Under the pieces are notes generated by a model, which was given only the letters and a program-made list of their open reading frames with translations, ran no database searches and had not been told where the DNA came from. The position numbers and the translations under genes were made by a program. Of a DNA stretch of 64,000 nt, positions 28,114-39,390 are shown in pieces (position 1 is the stretch's first letter; each line of letters starts with the position of its first letter). This stretch comes from Mycolicibacterium sp. HK-90. GTDB lineage: Bacteria > Actinomycetota > Actinomycetes > Mycobacteriales > Mycobacteriaceae. The stretch lies in assembly GCF_030486405.1 (NCBI RefSeq), contig NZ_CP129613.1, positions 2,790,001 through 2,854,000 on the forward strand, written 5' to 3'.

Positions 28114-29457
28114 TCAGAGGTCGCGCAGGATCAGCTCGAGCACGTCGAGCCCTTCGACGAGCAGCTCGTCGCTGATCGTGAGCGGCGGCAGGAAGCGCAG
28201 CACGTTGCCATAGGTGCCGCAGGACAGCACGATCACCCCGGCCGCGTGGGCTCCGGCGCACAGCGCCCTGGTGAGCTCCGGGTCGGGTGTGGTGGTGGCG
28301 GCCTTGACCAGTTCGACGGCGATCATCGCGCCGCGGCCGCGCACGTCACCGATCCGGTCGTCCTCGGCCTGCAGGCGACCCAGCCGGTCCTTCATCAACT
28401 GGTCGATGTGCTGGGCGCGGGCCACCAGCCCGTCGGCCTCGATGGTGTCGATGGTGGCCAGCGCCGCCGCGCACGCGATCGGATTGCCGCCGTAGGTGCC
28501 GCCCAACCCGGACACATGCGGCGAGTCCATGATCTCGGCCCGCCCGGTCACCGCGGACAGCGGCAGCCCGTCGGCGATGCCCTTGGCGGTGACGATGAGG
28601 TCGGGATCGATGCCCTCGTGCTCGCACGCGAACATCGCGCCCGTCCGGGCGAACCCGGTCTGCACCTCATCGGCGATGAACACCACGTTGTTGTCGCGGC
28701 ACCAGCCCAGCAGGGCGGGCAGGAACCCGTCGGCCGGGACGATGAAGCCGCCCTCACCCTGGATCGGTTCGATGATGACGGCCGCGAGGTTGTCGGCGCC
28801 GATCTGTTTTTCCATCACGTCGATGGCGCGCCTGGCTGCCAGGGCACCGTCGGTGGCCAGCTCCTTGCCGAACTCGGCATCACGGAACGGATAGGACAGC
28901 GGCGCCCGGTAGATCTCGGGAGCGAACGGCCCGAAGCCGTGCTTGTAGGGCATGGACTTGGCGGTCAGCGCCATCGTCAGGTTGGTCCGCCCGTGGTAGG
29001 CGTGATCGAAGGCGACGACGGCGGACTTGTGGGTGTAGGAGCGGGCGATCTTGACCGCGTTCTCCACGGCCTCGGAACCCGAGTTGAACAGGGCCGACCG
29101 CTTCTCGCCGAGCACCGGCGTCAGCTGGTTCAGCCGCTCGCAGACGGCGACATATCCCTCATAGGGCGTCACCATGAAGCAGGTGTGGGTGAAGTCGCCG
29201 GCCTGCGCGGCCACCGCCTCGACGACGCGCGGGGAGGAGTTGCCGACGGTGGTCACGGCGATGCCGGAACCCAGATCGATGAGACGGTTGCCGTCGACGT
29301 CCTCGACGATGCCGCCGCCGGCCCTGGCCGCGTACACCGGCATGGTGTTGCCCACCCCACGAGCCACCGCGGCCGATTTCCGGGCGATCAGCGCCTCGGA
29401 ATTGGGGCCGGGGATCGTGGTGGCAAGATGGCGGCTCTGCTCGGGATGGCTCAACAC
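28114..29457 (-). CDS. gabT: 4-aminobutyrate aminotransferase
   Basis: 447-residue class III PLP aminotransferase that converts GABA and 2-oxoglutarate to succinate semialdehyde and glutamate. It matches Rv2589 by position, next to the fadD9-type CAR. The PLP-binding block FIADEVQTGFARTG and the PLP lysine in VTAKGIADGLPLSAV are intact, as is the GGTYGGNP motif typical of GabT. GTG 29457 gives the expected N-terminus. Divergent from yajC, with 157 nt between starts, in which I see no clear regulatory site. Confidence 0.93.
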   Translation of the reverse strand: MLSHPEQSRHLATTIPGPNSEALIARKSAAVARGVGNTMPVYAARAGGGIVEDVDGNRLIDLGSGIAVTTVGNSSPRVVEAVAAQAGDFTHTCFMVTPYEGYVAVCERLNQLTPVLGEKRSALFNSGSEAVENAVKIARSYTHKSAVVAFDHAYHGRTNLTMALTAKSMPYKHGFGPFAPEIYRAPLSYPFRDAEFGKELATDGALAARRAIDVMEKQIGADNLAAVIIEPIQGEGGFIVPADGFLPALLGWCRDNNVVFIADEVQTGFARTGAMFACEHEGIDPDLIVTAKGIADGLPLSAVTGRAEIMDSPHVSGLGGTYGGNPIACAAALATIDTIEADGLVARAQHIDQLMKDRLGRLQAEDDRIGDVRGRGAMIAVELVKAATTTPDPELTRALCAGAHAAGVIVLSCGTYGNVLRFLPPLTISDELLVEGLDVLELILRDL

Positions 29458-29614
29458 TGCCTCCTGGATAACCGAGGGCGGCGCCGGAACGAACGCGTGT
29501 CGAGCCTAGTCGTCCTGCCTGCCTGTCGGCGGCGAATGCGGTGGTCCGGGTCGGCGGCGGTATCGTGGCCTCGGTCGCCCTGACATCTGACTCGACACGA
29601 AAGACATTGCTGAC

Positions 29615-29971
29615 ATGGATCTCGTCATTTTCCTGCCCCTGCTGATCGTCATGGGCGCGTTTATGTTCTTCGCGTCGCGTCGTCAGCGCAAGGCCATGCA
29701 GGCGACCATCGACCTGCACAACTCGCTGCAGATCGGCGACCGCGTGCACACCACCTCGGGCCTGCAGGGGACCATCACCGGTATCACCGACGACAACGTC
29801 GATCTGGAGATCGCCCCCGGAGTCGTCACCACCTGGATGAAGCTCGCGGTGCGTGACCGCATCGAGGAGGACGCCCCCGAAGATGAGGACGGCACCGACG
29901 CTCCGTCGGCGGCGACCGAACTGACCGAGAGCACCGGCGTCACCGACGCCGACGGCTCCAAAAAAGACTGA
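29615..29971 (+). CDS. yajC: preprotein translocase accessory subunit YajC
   Basis: 118 residues with one N-terminal helix (4-20, LVIFLPLLIVMGAFMFFASRR) and the conserved cytoplasmic core QIGDRVHTTSGLQGTITGITDDNVDLEIAPGV. It joins SecDF in the Sec translocon. The C-terminus is acidic and low in complexity. It is first in the yajC-secD-secF run, with a 72-nt gap to secD. Confidence 0.93.
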   Translation: MDLVIFLPLLIVMGAFMFFASRRQRKAMQATIDLHNSLQIGDRVHTTSGLQGTITGITDDNVDLEIAPGVVTTWMKLAVRDRIEEDAPEDEDGTDAPSAATELTESTGVTDADGSKKD

Positions 29972-30043
29972 CCGCAGAGCACCCAGGAAAAGCACGTACC
30001 CTTTGCGGTGCTGACGAACTGATCTCGAGGAGACCCTAGCAAC

Positions 30044-31903
30044 GTGGCATCGTCTTCGGCGCCGGTGCATCCTGCGCGCTACCTGACGCTTTTTCTGGTC
30101 CTTCTGATCGGCGTCTACCTGCTGGTGTTCCTCACCGGCGACAAGCAGGCCAAGCCCAAACTCGGCATTGACCTGCAGGGCGGTACCCGGGTGACGCTCA
30201 CCGCGCGCACCCCGGACGGCTCGACGCCCACCAGAGAGGCCCTCAACCAGGCCCAACAGATCATCAGTGCCCGCGTCGACGGTCTCGGCGTCTCGGGTTC
30301 GGAGGTCGTCATCGACGGCGACAACCTGGTGATCACCGTGCCCGGCAACGACGGCAGCGAGGCCCGCAACCTCGGCCAGACCGCCCGGCTGTACATCCGG
30401 CCCGTCGTGCACGCGATGCCCGCCAAGCCCCCGGCCGAGCAGGGCCAGGCGCCCGCCGGCGCTCCGGGAGCTCCCGCGGCGCCAGGGGCTCCCGCAGTGC
30501 CAGGCGCGCCGGGCGCTCCCGGTCTGCCCGGCGCGATTCCGGGCCTGATGCCAGGTGCGCCCGCCGAGGCGCCCGGCATGCCGCCGGTCGGGGAGCTGCC
30601 CGCTCCGCCGGCCGAGATGCCCGCGCCGGCAGGCGAGCCGGTCCCGGCTCCCCAGCCGCGGCCGTATCCGCTCGATCCGCCACCAACTCCGGGTGAACCG
30701 ACTCCGGCACCCGCCCCCGGTGCGCCTGCCCCGGGTGCCCCGGCGACGGGCCCGGCGCCCGCGCCGCCCGCGCCCGGTGACAAGAAGGCCGCCCTCGCCC
30801 AGCGCATCGCCGACGAGAAGGAGCTGCGGCAGAGCACCAATCCGTCGATCCAGATCCTGGCGCTGCAGTATCAGGCGACCCGGTGCGGCGAGGACGACGT
30901 GCTGGCCGGCAACGACGATCCGAACCTGCCGCTGATCACCTGCTCCACCGACGGGCAGACCGTTTACCTGCTGAGCAAGTCGATCATGAGCGGCGAGGAG
31001 ATCGCCGACGCCACGTCCGGTCTGAACCAGCAGCAGGGCCAGTACGTCGTCGACGTGACCTTCAAGAGCGGGGGAGCCAAGACCTGGGCCGATTTCACCG
31101 CGGCCAACGTCGGCACGCAGACGGCGTTCACCCTCGACTCGCAGGTGGTGAGCGCACCCGAGATCCGGGAGCCCATCCCCGGCGGCAACACGCAGATCAC
31201 CGGTCAGTTCAACGCCGACACGGCCAAGGAACTGGCCAACGTGTTGCGGTACGGCTCGCTGCCGCTGTCGTTCGAATCGTCTGAGGCAGAGACGGTTTCG
31301 GCCACCCTCGGCCTGTCGTCGCTGAAGGCGGGTCTGATCGCGGGCGCCATCGGACTTGCCGCGGTGCTGATCTATTCGCTGGTGTACTACCGCGTGCTCG
31401 GGCTGCTGGTGGCGTTGTCGCTGATCGCTGCCGGCGCGGCGGTCTACGCGATCCTCGTGCTGCTCGGCAGACACATCGGCTACACCCTTGACCTGGCCGG
31501 CATCGCCGGTCTGATCATCGGTATCGGCACGACCGCCGACTCGTTCGTGGTGTTCTTCGAACGCATCAAGGACGAGATCCGTGAGGGTCGCTCGTTCCGG
31601 TCCGCGGTACCGCGAGGCTGGGCCAGGGCCCGCAAGACGATCGTGTCCGGCAACGCCGTGACGTTCCTGGCCGCCGCGGTGCTCTACTTCCTGGCGATCG
31701 GCCAGGTGAAGGGCTTCGCGTTCACCACGGGCCTGACCACCATCCTCGATCTCGTGGTGGTGTTCCTGGTGACCTGGCCGCTGGTCTACCTGGCGTCCAA
31801 GTCCCCGATGATGGCCAAGCCGGCATTGAACGGACTGGGAGCCGTGCAGCAGATCGCGCGGGAACGCCGGGAAACCGCACATGCGACCGCGGGACGGGGA
31901 TAG
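30044..31903 (+). CDS. secD: protein translocase subunit SecD with long Pro/Ala-rich insert
   Basis: 619-residue RND-type membrane protein that with SecF uses the proton motive force to help release exported proteins. TM1 is at about 12-30, followed by the [13 protein letters not shown] motif; five C-terminal helices (about 425-600) carry [23 protein letters not shown]. Between the first periplasmic motifs and the P1 domain lies a low-complexity Pro/Ala/Gly insert at residues 126-244 (bases 30419-30775). Mycobacterial SecD proteins have such an insert; this one looks long. GTG 30044 follows GAGGAG. secF starts 4 nt after the stop. Confidence 0.95.
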   Translation: MASSSAPVHPARYLTLFLVLLIGVYLLVFLTGDKQAKPKLGIDLQGGTRVTLTARTPDGSTPTREALNQAQQIISARVDGLGVSGSEVVIDGDNLVITVPGNDGSEARNLGQTARLYIRPVVHAMPAKPPAEQGQAPAGAPGAPAAPGAPAVPGAPGAPGLPGAIPGLMPGAPAEAPGMPPVGELPAPPAEMPAPAGEPVPAPQPRPYPLDPPPTPGEPTPAPAPGAPAPGAPATGPAPAPPAPGDKKAALAQRIADEKELRQSTNPSIQILALQYQATRCGEDDVLAGNDDPNLPLITCSTDGQTVYLLSKSIMSGEEIADATSGLNQQQGQYVVDVTFKSGGAKTWADFTAANVGTQTAFTLDSQVVSAPEIREPIPGGNTQITGQFNADTAKELANVLRYGSLPLSFESSEAETVSATLGLSSLKAGLIAGAIGLAAVLIYSLVYYRVLGLLVALSLIAAGAAVYAILVLLGRHIGYTLDLAGIAGLIIGIGTTADSFVVFFERIKDEIREGRSFRSAVPRGWARARKTIVSGNAVTFLAAAVLYFLAIGQVKGFAFTTGLTTILDLVVVFLVTWPLVYLASKSPMMAKPALNGLGAVQQIARERRETAHATAGRG

Positions 31904-31907
31904 CCAC

Positions 31908-33161
31908 ATGGCCGCTGAAAACACAGAACAGACAGAATCGACCACCGCCGTCGAGGCGGACGCCATCGAATCGGCGTCCGCGACGGGGGCGAACCTGCCG
32001 AAGCACGGGTTCTTCGTCCGGCTCTACACCGGAACCGGCGCGTTCGAGGTCATCGGGCGCCGCAAGCTCTGGTACGCGGTCAGCGGTGCCATCTTCGCGG
32101 TGGCCGTCGTCAGCATCGTGCTGCGCGGCTTCACGTTCGGCATCGACTTCGAGGGCGGCACCAAGGTGTCGATGCCGGCCGAAGGGGCTCACGGCATCGT
32201 TTCCGTGCAGCAGGTCGAGGACGTGTACAGCCAGACACTGGGGCGTTCACCCGACTCGGTGGTGACCGTCGGCAGCGGGGGATCGGCGACGGTGCAGGTC
32301 CGGTCCGAAACGCTGACCAACGAGGAAACCGAGAAGCTGCGGACCGCGCTGTTCGACGCCTTCCAGCCGAAGGGCAGCGACGGTCAGCCGAGCAAGCAGG
32401 CGATCAGCGATTCCGCGGTGTCGGAGACCTGGGGCGGCCAGATCACGCAGAAGATGCTGATCGCGCTGGTCGCGTTCCTGGTGCTGGCCGCGATCTACAT
32501 CGCCTGGCGCTACGAGCGCTACATGGCGATCGCCGCGCTGACGGCGATGTTCTTCACCGTCATCAGCACTGCGGGTATCTACTCGCTGGTCGGGTGGGAG
32601 GTGACACCGGCGACGGTGATCGGTCTGCTCACCATTCTGGGTTTCTCGATCTATGACACCGTCATCGTCTTCGACAAGGTCGAGGAGAACACCAACGGCT
32701 TCGAGCACACCACCAGACGCACATTCGCCGAACAGGCGAACCTCGCGGTGAACCAGACGTTCATGCGGTCGATCAACACGAGTGTGATCTCGGTGCTGCC
32801 GATCATCGCGCTGATCGTGATCGCGGTCTGGCTGCTCGGTGTGGGCACGCTCAAGGACCTGGCCCTGGTCCAGCTGGTCGGTGTCTTCACCGGCGCGTAC
32901 TCGTCGATCTTCTTCGCCACCCCGCTGCTGGTCTCGCTGCGTGAACGCACCGAACTGGTGCGCAAGCACACCCAGAAGGTGCTGAACCGTCGGGAGAGGG
33001 GCACCAAGGCGGCCACATCCACCGCGGACGCCGCGGCCACCGACGCCGAGACCGTCTCGGCGTCGGTCGCAGCCGAGCCCGCCCCGGCCAAGCCGGCTCC
33101 GGGTGCACGTCCGGCGTCGCGTACCGGTCGTCCGTCGGGCAAGCGGAACACCCGGCGGTAA
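31908..33161 (+). CDS. secF: protein translocase subunit SecF
   Basis: 417-residue partner of SecD. The first helix (about 54-76) precedes the FGIDFEGGTKVSM motif, and the five C-terminal helices include TILGFSIYDTVIVFDKVEEN. The tail after about residue 365 is a charged Ala/Pro-rich extension rich in Lys/Arg at the end. ATG 31908 gives an N-terminal acidic cytoplasmic stretch of about 45 residues. The lipoprotein gene follows after 6 nt. Confidence 0.95.
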   Translation: MAAENTEQTESTTAVEADAIESASATGANLPKHGFFVRLYTGTGAFEVIGRRKLWYAVSGAIFAVAVVSIVLRGFTFGIDFEGGTKVSMPAEGAHGIVSVQQVEDVYSQTLGRSPDSVVTVGSGGSATVQVRSETLTNEETEKLRTALFDAFQPKGSDGQPSKQAISDSAVSETWGGQITQKMLIALVAFLVLAAIYIAWRYERYMAIAALTAMFFTVISTAGIYSLVGWEVTPATVIGLLTILGFSIYDTVIVFDKVEENTNGFEHTTRRTFAEQANLAVNQTFMRSINTSVISVLPIIALIVIAVWLLGVGTLKDLALVQLVGVFTGAYSSIFFATPLLVSLRERTELVRKHTQKVLNRRERGTKAATSTADAAATDAETVSASVAAEPAPAKPAPGARPASRTGRPSGKRNTRR

Positions 33162-33167
33162 ACGCCG

Positions 33168-34835
33168 ATGGTTCAGTGGCGGGCCTTCGCCCGGGCACGG
33201 ACAGCGGTGACAGCGGCGGCGCTGTCCGTGGTCGCCGGGATGGGTCTGTCGGCCTGTTCGGACAGTGCGGCCGACGAGATCGACTACGCCGTCGACGGCA
33301 CCCTGACCACGTACAACACCAACACGGTGGCCGGCGCCGCGTCCGCCGGGCCGCAGGCGTTCGCCCGGGCACTGACCGGGTTCGCCTACCACGGCCCGGA
33401 AGGACAGGTGGTCGCCGACAACGACTTCGGCGCGGTGTCGGTCGTCGGTCGCGCCCCGCTGGTGCTGGACTACGTGATCAGCGACAAGGCCGTCTACTCC
33501 GACGGCAAGCCGGTCACCTGTGACGACCTGGTGCTGGCCTGGGGTGCCCAGTCGGGCAGGTTCCCCGGATTCGACGCGGCCAACCGCGCGGGATACCGCG
33601 ACATCGGCTCGGTGGAGTGCGCGCCCGGCCAGAAGCGGGCCCGGGTGTCGTTCGCCCAGGATCGCGGCTTCGTCGACTACGGCCATCTGTTCGCGGCGAC
33701 CGCGCTCATGCCGGCACACGTGATCGCCGACGAGCTCGGCCTCGGCGACGGTGGCGTCACGACCGCCCTGCAGACCGCCGACCAACCGACCATCGATCGC
33801 ATCGCCAAGGCGTGGAACACGGTCTGGGATCTCAAACCCGACCTGGACCTCAAACGGTTCCCGTCGTCGGGGCCCTACCGGATCGACTCGGTGTCCGACG
33901 ACGGCGTGGTGGTACTCGTCGCCAATGACAAGTGGTGGGGTACCCCGCCCGTCACCAACCGGATCGCGGTGTGGCCGCGTGGCGCCGACATCCAGGAACG
34001 GGTCAACGAAGGGGCTTTCGACGTCGTCGACATCGAGTCGGGGTCGTCGGGCCTGCTCAACCTGCCCGAAGATTACGTCAGCATGGAAAGTCCGTCGGCG
34101 GGCATCGAACAGTTGATCTTCGCGCCGGGCGGTCCGTTGGCCGCCCCACCGGCGCGCCGTGCCGTGGCACTGTGCACCCCGCGTGACGTGATCGCCCGCA
34201 ACGCAGCGACACCGATCGTCAATTCCCGGCTCAGCCCGGTCGCTGACGACGCCTTCAGCGCGGCCGAGAATGCCGGTGAGGCAGGGCAATTCGCTGTGGC
34301 GAACCCCAACGCCGCGCGCGCCGCCCTGAACAACAAGCCACTGACCGTGCGCATCGGCTACCAGACGCCCAATGCCAGGCTGGCCGCCACCGTCGGCGCG
34401 ATCGCGAAGTCCTGCGCCGCGGCGGGCGTGACCGTCCAGGACGCCGGATCCGCGACGGCCGGCCCGGTGGCGTTGCGCAACAACGAGTTCGACGCACTGC
34501 TGGCCGGCACCGGCGGGGCCGCGGGCAGCGGCTCGTCGGGCTCGTCGGCGATCGACGCGTACGCGTTCCACTCCGGCAACGGCAACAACCTGCCGGCGTA
34601 CGTCAACGAGCGGATCGACGGGATCATCGACGCGCAGGCCGTCACCACCGATCCGAAGGAACTGGCGCGCCTGGTGGGGGAGGGCGCGCCGATCCTGTGG
34701 GCCGACATGCCCACCCTGCCGTTGTACCGCCAGCAGCGCACGGTCCTGACTTCGACGAAGATGTATGCCGTGAGCAGCAATCCGACCCGGTGGGGCGCAG
34801 GCTGGAACATGGACCGCTGGAAGCTGTCCACATGA
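33168..34835 (+). CDS. family 5 extracellular solute-binding lipoprotein
   Basis: 555-residue peptide/nickel-type ABC substrate-binding protein matching Rv2585c. The signal peptide ends in a lipobox GLSAC, with Cys at 30, so it is anchored to the outer face of the membrane. The SBP_bac_5 fold is recognisable ([49 protein letters not shown]). No permease or ATPase genes are adjacent, so it either serves a transporter elsewhere or has a Sec-linked role; the constant link to secDF is suggestive but unproven. The apt ATG overlaps its stop. Confidence 0.9.
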   Translation: MVQWRAFARARTAVTAAALSVVAGMGLSACSDSAADEIDYAVDGTLTTYNTNTVAGAASAGPQAFARALTGFAYHGPEGQVVADNDFGAVSVVGRAPLVLDYVISDKAVYSDGKPVTCDDLVLAWGAQSGRFPGFDAANRAGYRDIGSVECAPGQKRARVSFAQDRGFVDYGHLFAATALMPAHVIADELGLGDGGVTTALQTADQPTIDRIAKAWNTVWDLKPDLDLKRFPSSGPYRIDSVSDDGVVVLVANDKWWGTPPVTNRIAVWPRGADIQERVNEGAFDVVDIESGSSGLLNLPEDYVSMESPSAGIEQLIFAPGGPLAAPPARRAVALCTPRDVIARNAATPIVNSRLSPVADDAFSAAENAGEAGQFAVANPNAARAALNNKPLTVRIGYQTPNARLAATVGAIAKSCAAAGVTVQDAGSATAGPVALRNNEFDALLAGTGGAAGSGSSGSSAIDAYAFHSGNGNNLPAYVNERIDGIIDAQAVTTDPKELARLVGEGAPILWADMPTLPLYRQQRTVLTSTKMYAVSSNPTRWGAGWNMDRWKLST

Positions 34836-35371
34836 GCGCGGACCAGGTGACCGGCATTTCGCAGCTGGTCAAATCCCTGCTCCGGGAGGTCCCCGACTTT
34901 CCCGAGCCAGGCGTGCAGTTCAAGGACCTGACTCCGTTGCTGGCCGATGCCGACGGGCTGGCCGCGGTGACCGATGCACTGGCCGCCACCGCGGCCGACG
35001 CCGATCTGGTCGCCGGCCTGGACGCCCGGGGCTTCCTGCTGGGCGCCGCGGTGGCGACCCGGCTCGGTACCGGTGTGCTGGCGGTGCGCAAGGGCGGCAA
35101 GCTGCCGCCTCCGGTGCACAGCGTGACGTACCAGCTCGAATACGGGACCGCGACGCTGGAGATCCCCTCCGACGGGATTGATATCACGGGCCGCAACGTT
35201 GTGATCATCGACGATGTCCTGGCCACCGGCGGAACGCTGGCCGCCGCGACGCGGCTGCTGCAGGCGAGCGGCGCCAATGTGCTGAGTGCGGCCGTGGTGC
35301 TGGAACTGACGGCCCTGGACGGCCGGGCCGCCGTGGCGCCACTGAGGGTCAGCAGCCTGCACACGGTGTGA
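34832..35371 (+). CDS. apt: adenine phosphoribosyltransferase
   Basis: 179-residue purine salvage enzyme converting adenine and PRPP to AMP. The PRPP loop [13 protein letters not shown] is at 123-135 and the flexible-loop/base contact regions [15 protein letters not shown] and VRKGGKLPP are normal. ATG 34832 overlaps the lipoprotein stop (ATGA). It precedes relA by 40 nt, as in other mycobacteria, linking purine salvage with (p)ppGpp metabolism by position. Confidence 0.95.
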   Translation: MSADQVTGISQLVKSLLREVPDFPEPGVQFKDLTPLLADADGLAAVTDALAATAADADLVAGLDARGFLLGAAVATRLGTGVLAVRKGGKLPPPVHSVTYQLEYGTATLEIPSDGIDITGRNVVIIDDVLATGGTLAAATRLLQASGANVLSAAVVLELTALDGRAAVAPLRVSSLHTV

Positions 35372-35411
35372 GGGATATCCTCGAAATCTGAGTGAACTGC
35401 AGGAGGTGACG

Positions 35412-37817
35412 ATGGCCGGCGAAACGGGTACGGACACAGGTGCGGGCCAGGCGGTGCAGTTGCCTCCGACCTCTCCGGGTACCACGCCTGCCGATGCCGG
35501 CAAGTCCGTCGACACCGCGAAGACGGTCGACGCCACGAAGCTTCCCGACACGACCAAGACCAGCGCCTCGCGCCGGGTGCGGGCCCGGCTGGCCCGGCGG
35601 ATGACCTCGCAGCGCAGTGCGGTCAATCCGGTGCTGGAGCCGCTCGTAGCGGTCCACCGGGAGATCTATCCCAAGGCCGACCTGCAGTTGCTGCAGCGGG
35701 CCTACGACGTGGCCGAGCAGCGTCACGCCGATCAGCTGCGCAAGTCGGGTGATCCCTACATCACCCACCCGCTCGCGGTGGCCAACATTCTGGCTGAGTT
35801 GGGCATGGACACCACCACGCTCGTGGCCGCCCTCCTGCACGACACCGTCGAGGACACCGGATACACCCTCGAGGCGCTGACCGCCGAGTTCGGCGCCGAG
35901 GTCGGGCACCTGGTCGACGGGGTGACCAAGCTGGACAAGGTGGTGCTCGGCTCGGCCGCCGAGGGCGAGACGATCCGGAAGATGATCATCGCCATGGCCC
36001 GTGATCCGCGGGTGCTGGTCATCAAGGTGGCCGACCGGCTGCACAACATGCGCACCATGCGGTTCCTGCCGCCCGAGAAGCAGGCCCGCAAGGCCCGCGA
36101 GACGCTGGAAGTCATTGCGCCGCTGGCACATCGGCTCGGTATGGCGACGGTCAAGTGGGAGCTGGAGGATCTGTCTTTCGCGATCCTGCACCCGAAGAAG
36201 TACGAGGAGATCGTGCGCCTGGTCGCCGACCGGGCGCCGTCACGCGACACCTACCTGGCCAAGGTCCGCGCCGAGATCGGCGTGGCGCTGAGCGCCATGA
36301 AGATCAACGCCGTGGTCGAGGGCAGGCCCAAGCATTACTGGTCGATCTACCAGAAGATGATCGTCAAGGGCCGCGACTTCGACGACATCCACGATCTGGT
36401 CGGCGTCCGGATCCTGTGCGACGAGATCCGCGACTGCTATGCCGCCGTCGGCGTCGTGCACTCGCTGTGGCAGCCGATGGCGGGCCGGTTCAAGGACTAC
36501 ATCGCCCAGCCCCGCTACGGCGTGTACCAGTCGCTGCACACCACCGTGGTGGGCCCCGAGGGCAAACCGCTGGAGGTGCAGATCCGCACCCGGGACATGC
36601 ACCGCACCGCCGAGTACGGCATCGCGGCACACTGGCGTTACAAGGAGGCGAAGGGCCGCAACGGCGTTCCGCAAAGTCACGCCGCCACCGAGATCGACGA
36701 CATGGCGTGGATGCGCCAACTGCTGGACTGGCAGCGAGAGGCCGCCGACCCCGGCGAGTTCCTCGAATCGCTGCGGTACGACCTTGCGGTGAAGGAGATC
36801 TTCGTCTTCACCCCCAAGGGCGACGTGATCAACCTGCCGACCGGTTCGACCCCGGTGGACTTCGCCTATGCCGTGCACACCGAGGTGGGGCACCGGTGTA
36901 TCGGGGCCCGGGTCAACGGCCGGCTGGTGGCCCTGGAGCGCAAGCTGGAGAACGGCGAAGTCGTCGAGGTGTTCACCTCGAAGGCGCCCAACGCCGGGCC
37001 GTCGCGGGACTGGCAGACCTTCGTGGTGTCGCCCCGGGCCAAGGCCAAGATCCGGCAGTGGTTCGCCAAGGAACGCCGCGAAGAGGCCCTCGAGTCCGGT
37101 AAGGACGCCATCGCGCGGGAGGTCCGCCGCGGCGGACTTCCGTTGCAGCGCTTGATCAATGCCGATTCCATGGCGGCGCTGGCGCGCGAACTGCGCTATG
37201 TCGACGTCTCGGCGCTGTACACCGCCGTCGGTGAGGGTCACGTCTCCGCGCGTCACGTCGTGCAGCGTCTGCTGGCCCAGTTCGGTGGCGACGATGCGGC
37301 CGAGGACGAGCTCGCCGAGCGGTCCACCCCGCTCACCATGCCGGTGCGCCAACGCAGCACCGACGACACCGGCGTCGCGGTGCCGGGCGCCCCCGGAACC
37401 CTGACCAAGCTGGCCAAGTGCTGCACCCCGGTCCCGGGCGACACCATCATGGGCTTCGTGACCCGCGGTGGTGGGGTCAGTGTGCACCGCACCGACTGCA
37501 CGAACGCGGCGTCCCTGCAGCAACAGTCGGAACGCATCATCGAGGTCAACTGGGCGCCGTCACCGTCGTCGGTGTTCCTGGTTGCCATCCAGGTCGAGGC
37601 GTTGGACCGGCACCGCTTGCTCTCCGACGTGACACGGGTACTGGCCGACGAGAAGGTGAACATCCTGTCGGCCTCGGTGACGACGTCCAACGACCGGGTG
37701 GCGATCAGCCGGTTCACCTTCGAGATGGGCGATCCCAAGCATCTCGGCCACCTGCTCAGCGTGGTGCGCAACGTGGAAGGCGTCTATGACGTCTACCGCG
37801 TCACCAGTGCGGCGTAG
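35412..37817 (+). CDS. relA: bifunctional (p)ppGpp synthetase/hydrolase Rel
   Basis: 801-residue RelA/SpoT homologue. The order is: variable Thr/Pro-rich N-terminus (1-50), HD hydrolase domain with HDTVEDT, synthetase domain with [21 protein letters not shown] (the RxKD form typical of bifunctional enzymes), TGS domain ([31 protein letters not shown]), conserved-cysteine region ([11 protein letters not shown]) and C-terminal ACT. ATG 35412 is chosen because AGGAGG ends 5 nt before it; the GTG at 35406 overlaps that SD. It makes and degrades the stringent-response alarmone on stalled ribosomes. Confidence 0.97.
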   Translation: MAGETGTDTGAGQAVQLPPTSPGTTPADAGKSVDTAKTVDATKLPDTTKTSASRRVRARLARRMTSQRSAVNPVLEPLVAVHREIYPKADLQLLQRAYDVAEQRHADQLRKSGDPYITHPLAVANILAELGMDTTTLVAALLHDTVEDTGYTLEALTAEFGAEVGHLVDGVTKLDKVVLGSAAEGETIRKMIIAMARDPRVLVIKVADRLHNMRTMRFLPPEKQARKARETLEVIAPLAHRLGMATVKWELEDLSFAILHPKKYEEIVRLVADRAPSRDTYLAKVRAEIGVALSAMKINAVVEGRPKHYWSIYQKMIVKGRDFDDIHDLVGVRILCDEIRDCYAAVGVVHSLWQPMAGRFKDYIAQPRYGVYQSLHTTVVGPEGKPLEVQIRTRDMHRTAEYGIAAHWRYKEAKGRNGVPQSHAATEIDDMAWMRQLLDWQREAADPGEFLESLRYDLAVKEIFVFTPKGDVINLPTGSTPVDFAYAVHTEVGHRCIGARVNGRLVALERKLENGEVVEVFTSKAPNAGPSRDWQTFVVSPRAKAKIRQWFAKERREEALESGKDAIAREVRRGGLPLQRLINADSMAALARELRYVDVSALYTAVGEGHVSARHVVQRLLAQFGGDDAAEDELAERSTPLTMPVRQRSTDDTGVAVPGAPGTLTKLAKCCTPVPGDTIMGFVTRGGGVSVHRTDCTNAASLQQQSERIIEVNWAPSPSSVFLVAIQVEALDRHRLLSDVTRVLADEKVNILSASVTTSNDRVAISRFTFEMGDPKHLGHLLSVVRNVEGVYDVYRVTSAA

Positions 37818-37841
37818 GGCCCGCCACCGCGACTGCGCGGG

Positions 37842-38339
37842 TCAGTCCTGCGCAGCGGGTGAACCCTTCCAGATCAACAGGTCTCGGCCACCCGCGTTGT
37901 AGACGACGCTGTCCGGCGCGGCGCCGGTGACGTCGAAATAGAGCTCGCCCTCGGCGGATTGTCCCTGGGTCAGCGTGCTGGGGTTGACGCCCTCGGCGGT
38001 GGGAACGGTGAAGATGACCCGGTAGGTCTGGCCGTTGGCGGCCCGGAGGTTGAAATTGGAGATGATCGGGGTGACGGAGCCCTTGATCGCCTCGACGGTC
38101 GCGTCGGCCTCCCACAGTTGCCCGACCGGCTGGTAGCCCGGCAGGGCATCGTCGGCCGGCTCCATCTCCTCGATGGTCCATGCGGTCACCACGCCGCTGG
38201 ATGCATCGACGAGCTCCTGGGTGCTACCGACCTCGGCGGTGGCGGGGTCGGCCGTCTCGGCCGCGGCCGACGGTGCGACGGTCAGTGCGAGCGCCGCCGT
38301 ACCCGCGATTGCGAACGGGGTGGTGAGCATCTTGATCAT
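37842..38339 (-). CDS. MPT63/DUF1942-like secreted protein
   Basis: 165 residues with a Sec signal peptide (about 1-29, ending in SAAAET) and a mature beta-sandwich domain like the secreted antigen MPT63: ELVDASSGVVTAWTIEEMEP, YQPVGQLWEADATVEAIKGSVTPIISNFNLRA and LYFDVTGAAPDSVVYNAGGRDLLIW. ATG 38339 follows GGAGATG. Function of the family is unknown; MPT63 is an abundant culture-filtrate protein. Convergent with relA (24 nt). Confidence 0.85.
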   Translation of the reverse strand: MIKMLTTPFAIAGTAALALTVAPSAAAETADPATAEVGSTQELVDASSGVVTAWTIEEMEPADDALPGYQPVGQLWEADATVEAIKGSVTPIISNFNLRAANGQTYRVIFTVPTAEGVNPSTLTQGQSAEGELYFDVTGAAPDSVVYNAGGRDLLIWKGSPAAQD

Positions 38340-38387
38340 CCGCGCATCTCCTTGTTCGTCTCCGATCAACCCGACCCTGGGCCGGGC

Positions 38388-39383
38388 TCAGTCCACGCTC
38401 ACCGAGGTGATGGTCAGCGGCGTGGCGGGCTTGCCGTCGTCGCTCCCGTCGGCCACTCCGTCGGCGGCGATCTCGTCCAGTATGGCCAGCCCGCTCTTGT
38501 CGACGGTGCCGAACACGGTGTACGTCGGCGGCAGCATTGAATCCCCGTACACCAGGAAGAACTGGCTGCCGTTGGTGCCCGGCCCGGCATTGGCCATGGC
38601 CACGGTGCCGCGCGGATAGACCACCGGGATCTCCACGGCCGGGTCCGAGAGCCGGTACTGGTTGGTCGGGTACTCGTTGGGGAATCGGTAACCGGGCCCA
38701 CCGGTTCCGGTGCCCGACGGATCACCGCACTGCAGCAGCGCGAGAGTGCCGGTGGCGAGCCGATGGCATCGGGTGCCGTCGAAGAACCCTTGGTGGGCCA
38801 GGCTGGCGAAGTTGTTCACCGTGCACGGCGCCTTGCCGTTGGCGAGGTCCAGGCCGATGTTGCCGTGATCGGTGGCGATCGCGGCGCTGACGATCGCGGG
38901 TTGGGTCGGCACCTTTCCGGTGCGCGGCGGGGTGGCCGGCCGGGCCGCGGGTTCGGGGATCGCCGGGTACTGGCAATTGGCGCCGAGGTTCTTGGGCGCC
39001 ACGAACGCGGGCAGCGTCGGACCAGCGGCTGCTGTGCCGCGGTCCGACTGGGGCAGATTCTCGGCGGTCCGGACCAAGACGACGGCGAACACCACCGACA
39101 CCACGACCACCAGGATCGTCACCGCCGTCACGATGTACCCGATGATCAGTCCCAGGACCGCGAGGCCGCGGCCCTCCTCGCCGCTGCGGCTGAACTGCGA
39201 CAGCGAGATGTGCCCGAACACGATCCCCAGCGGCGCGAACACGAGTGAACACACCACGGCGGCGACCGCCATGCTGTTGGTCCGCGCGGGCGGCGGAAAA
39301 CCAGCCGGATATCCGACCGGGTAGCCCGGCACGTAGCCGCGATGGTCCGGCTGGTAACCGCCGTACGGAGGCGGGGCAGTCAA
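38388..39383 (-). CDS. membrane-anchored cyclophilin-type PPIase, copy 2
   Basis: 331 residues. A Pro/Tyr/Gly-rich N-terminus (1-34) is followed by a DUF4190-like two-helix membrane part (about 38-104) and an exported cyclophilin domain (about 150-331). Cyclophilin motifs are present (APCTVNNFASLAHQGFFDGTRCHRL, GTVAMANAGPGTNGSQFFLVYGD, YTVFGTVDKSG). The cyclophilin half closely parallels that of the next gene (39391), so this is a tandem duplication with a changed anchor. It ends 8 nt from the ppiB-like stop region in the same direction. Confidence 0.9.
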   Translation of the reverse strand: MTAPPPYGGYQPDHRGYVPGYPVGYPAGFPPPARTNSMAVAAVVCSLVFAPLGIVFGHISLSQFSRSGEEGRGLAVLGLIIGYIVTAVTILVVVVSVVFAVVLVRTAENLPQSDRGTAAAGPTLPAFVAPKNLGANCQYPAIPEPAARPATPPRTGKVPTQPAIVSAAIATDHGNIGLDLANGKAPCTVNNFASLAHQGFFDGTRCHRLATGTLALLQCGDPSGTGTGGPGYRFPNEYPTNQYRLSDPAVEIPVVYPRGTVAMANAGPGTNGSQFFLVYGDSMLPPTYTVFGTVDKSGLAILDEIAADGVADGSDDGKPATPLTITSVSVD

Positions 39384-39390
39384 CGGCGCA

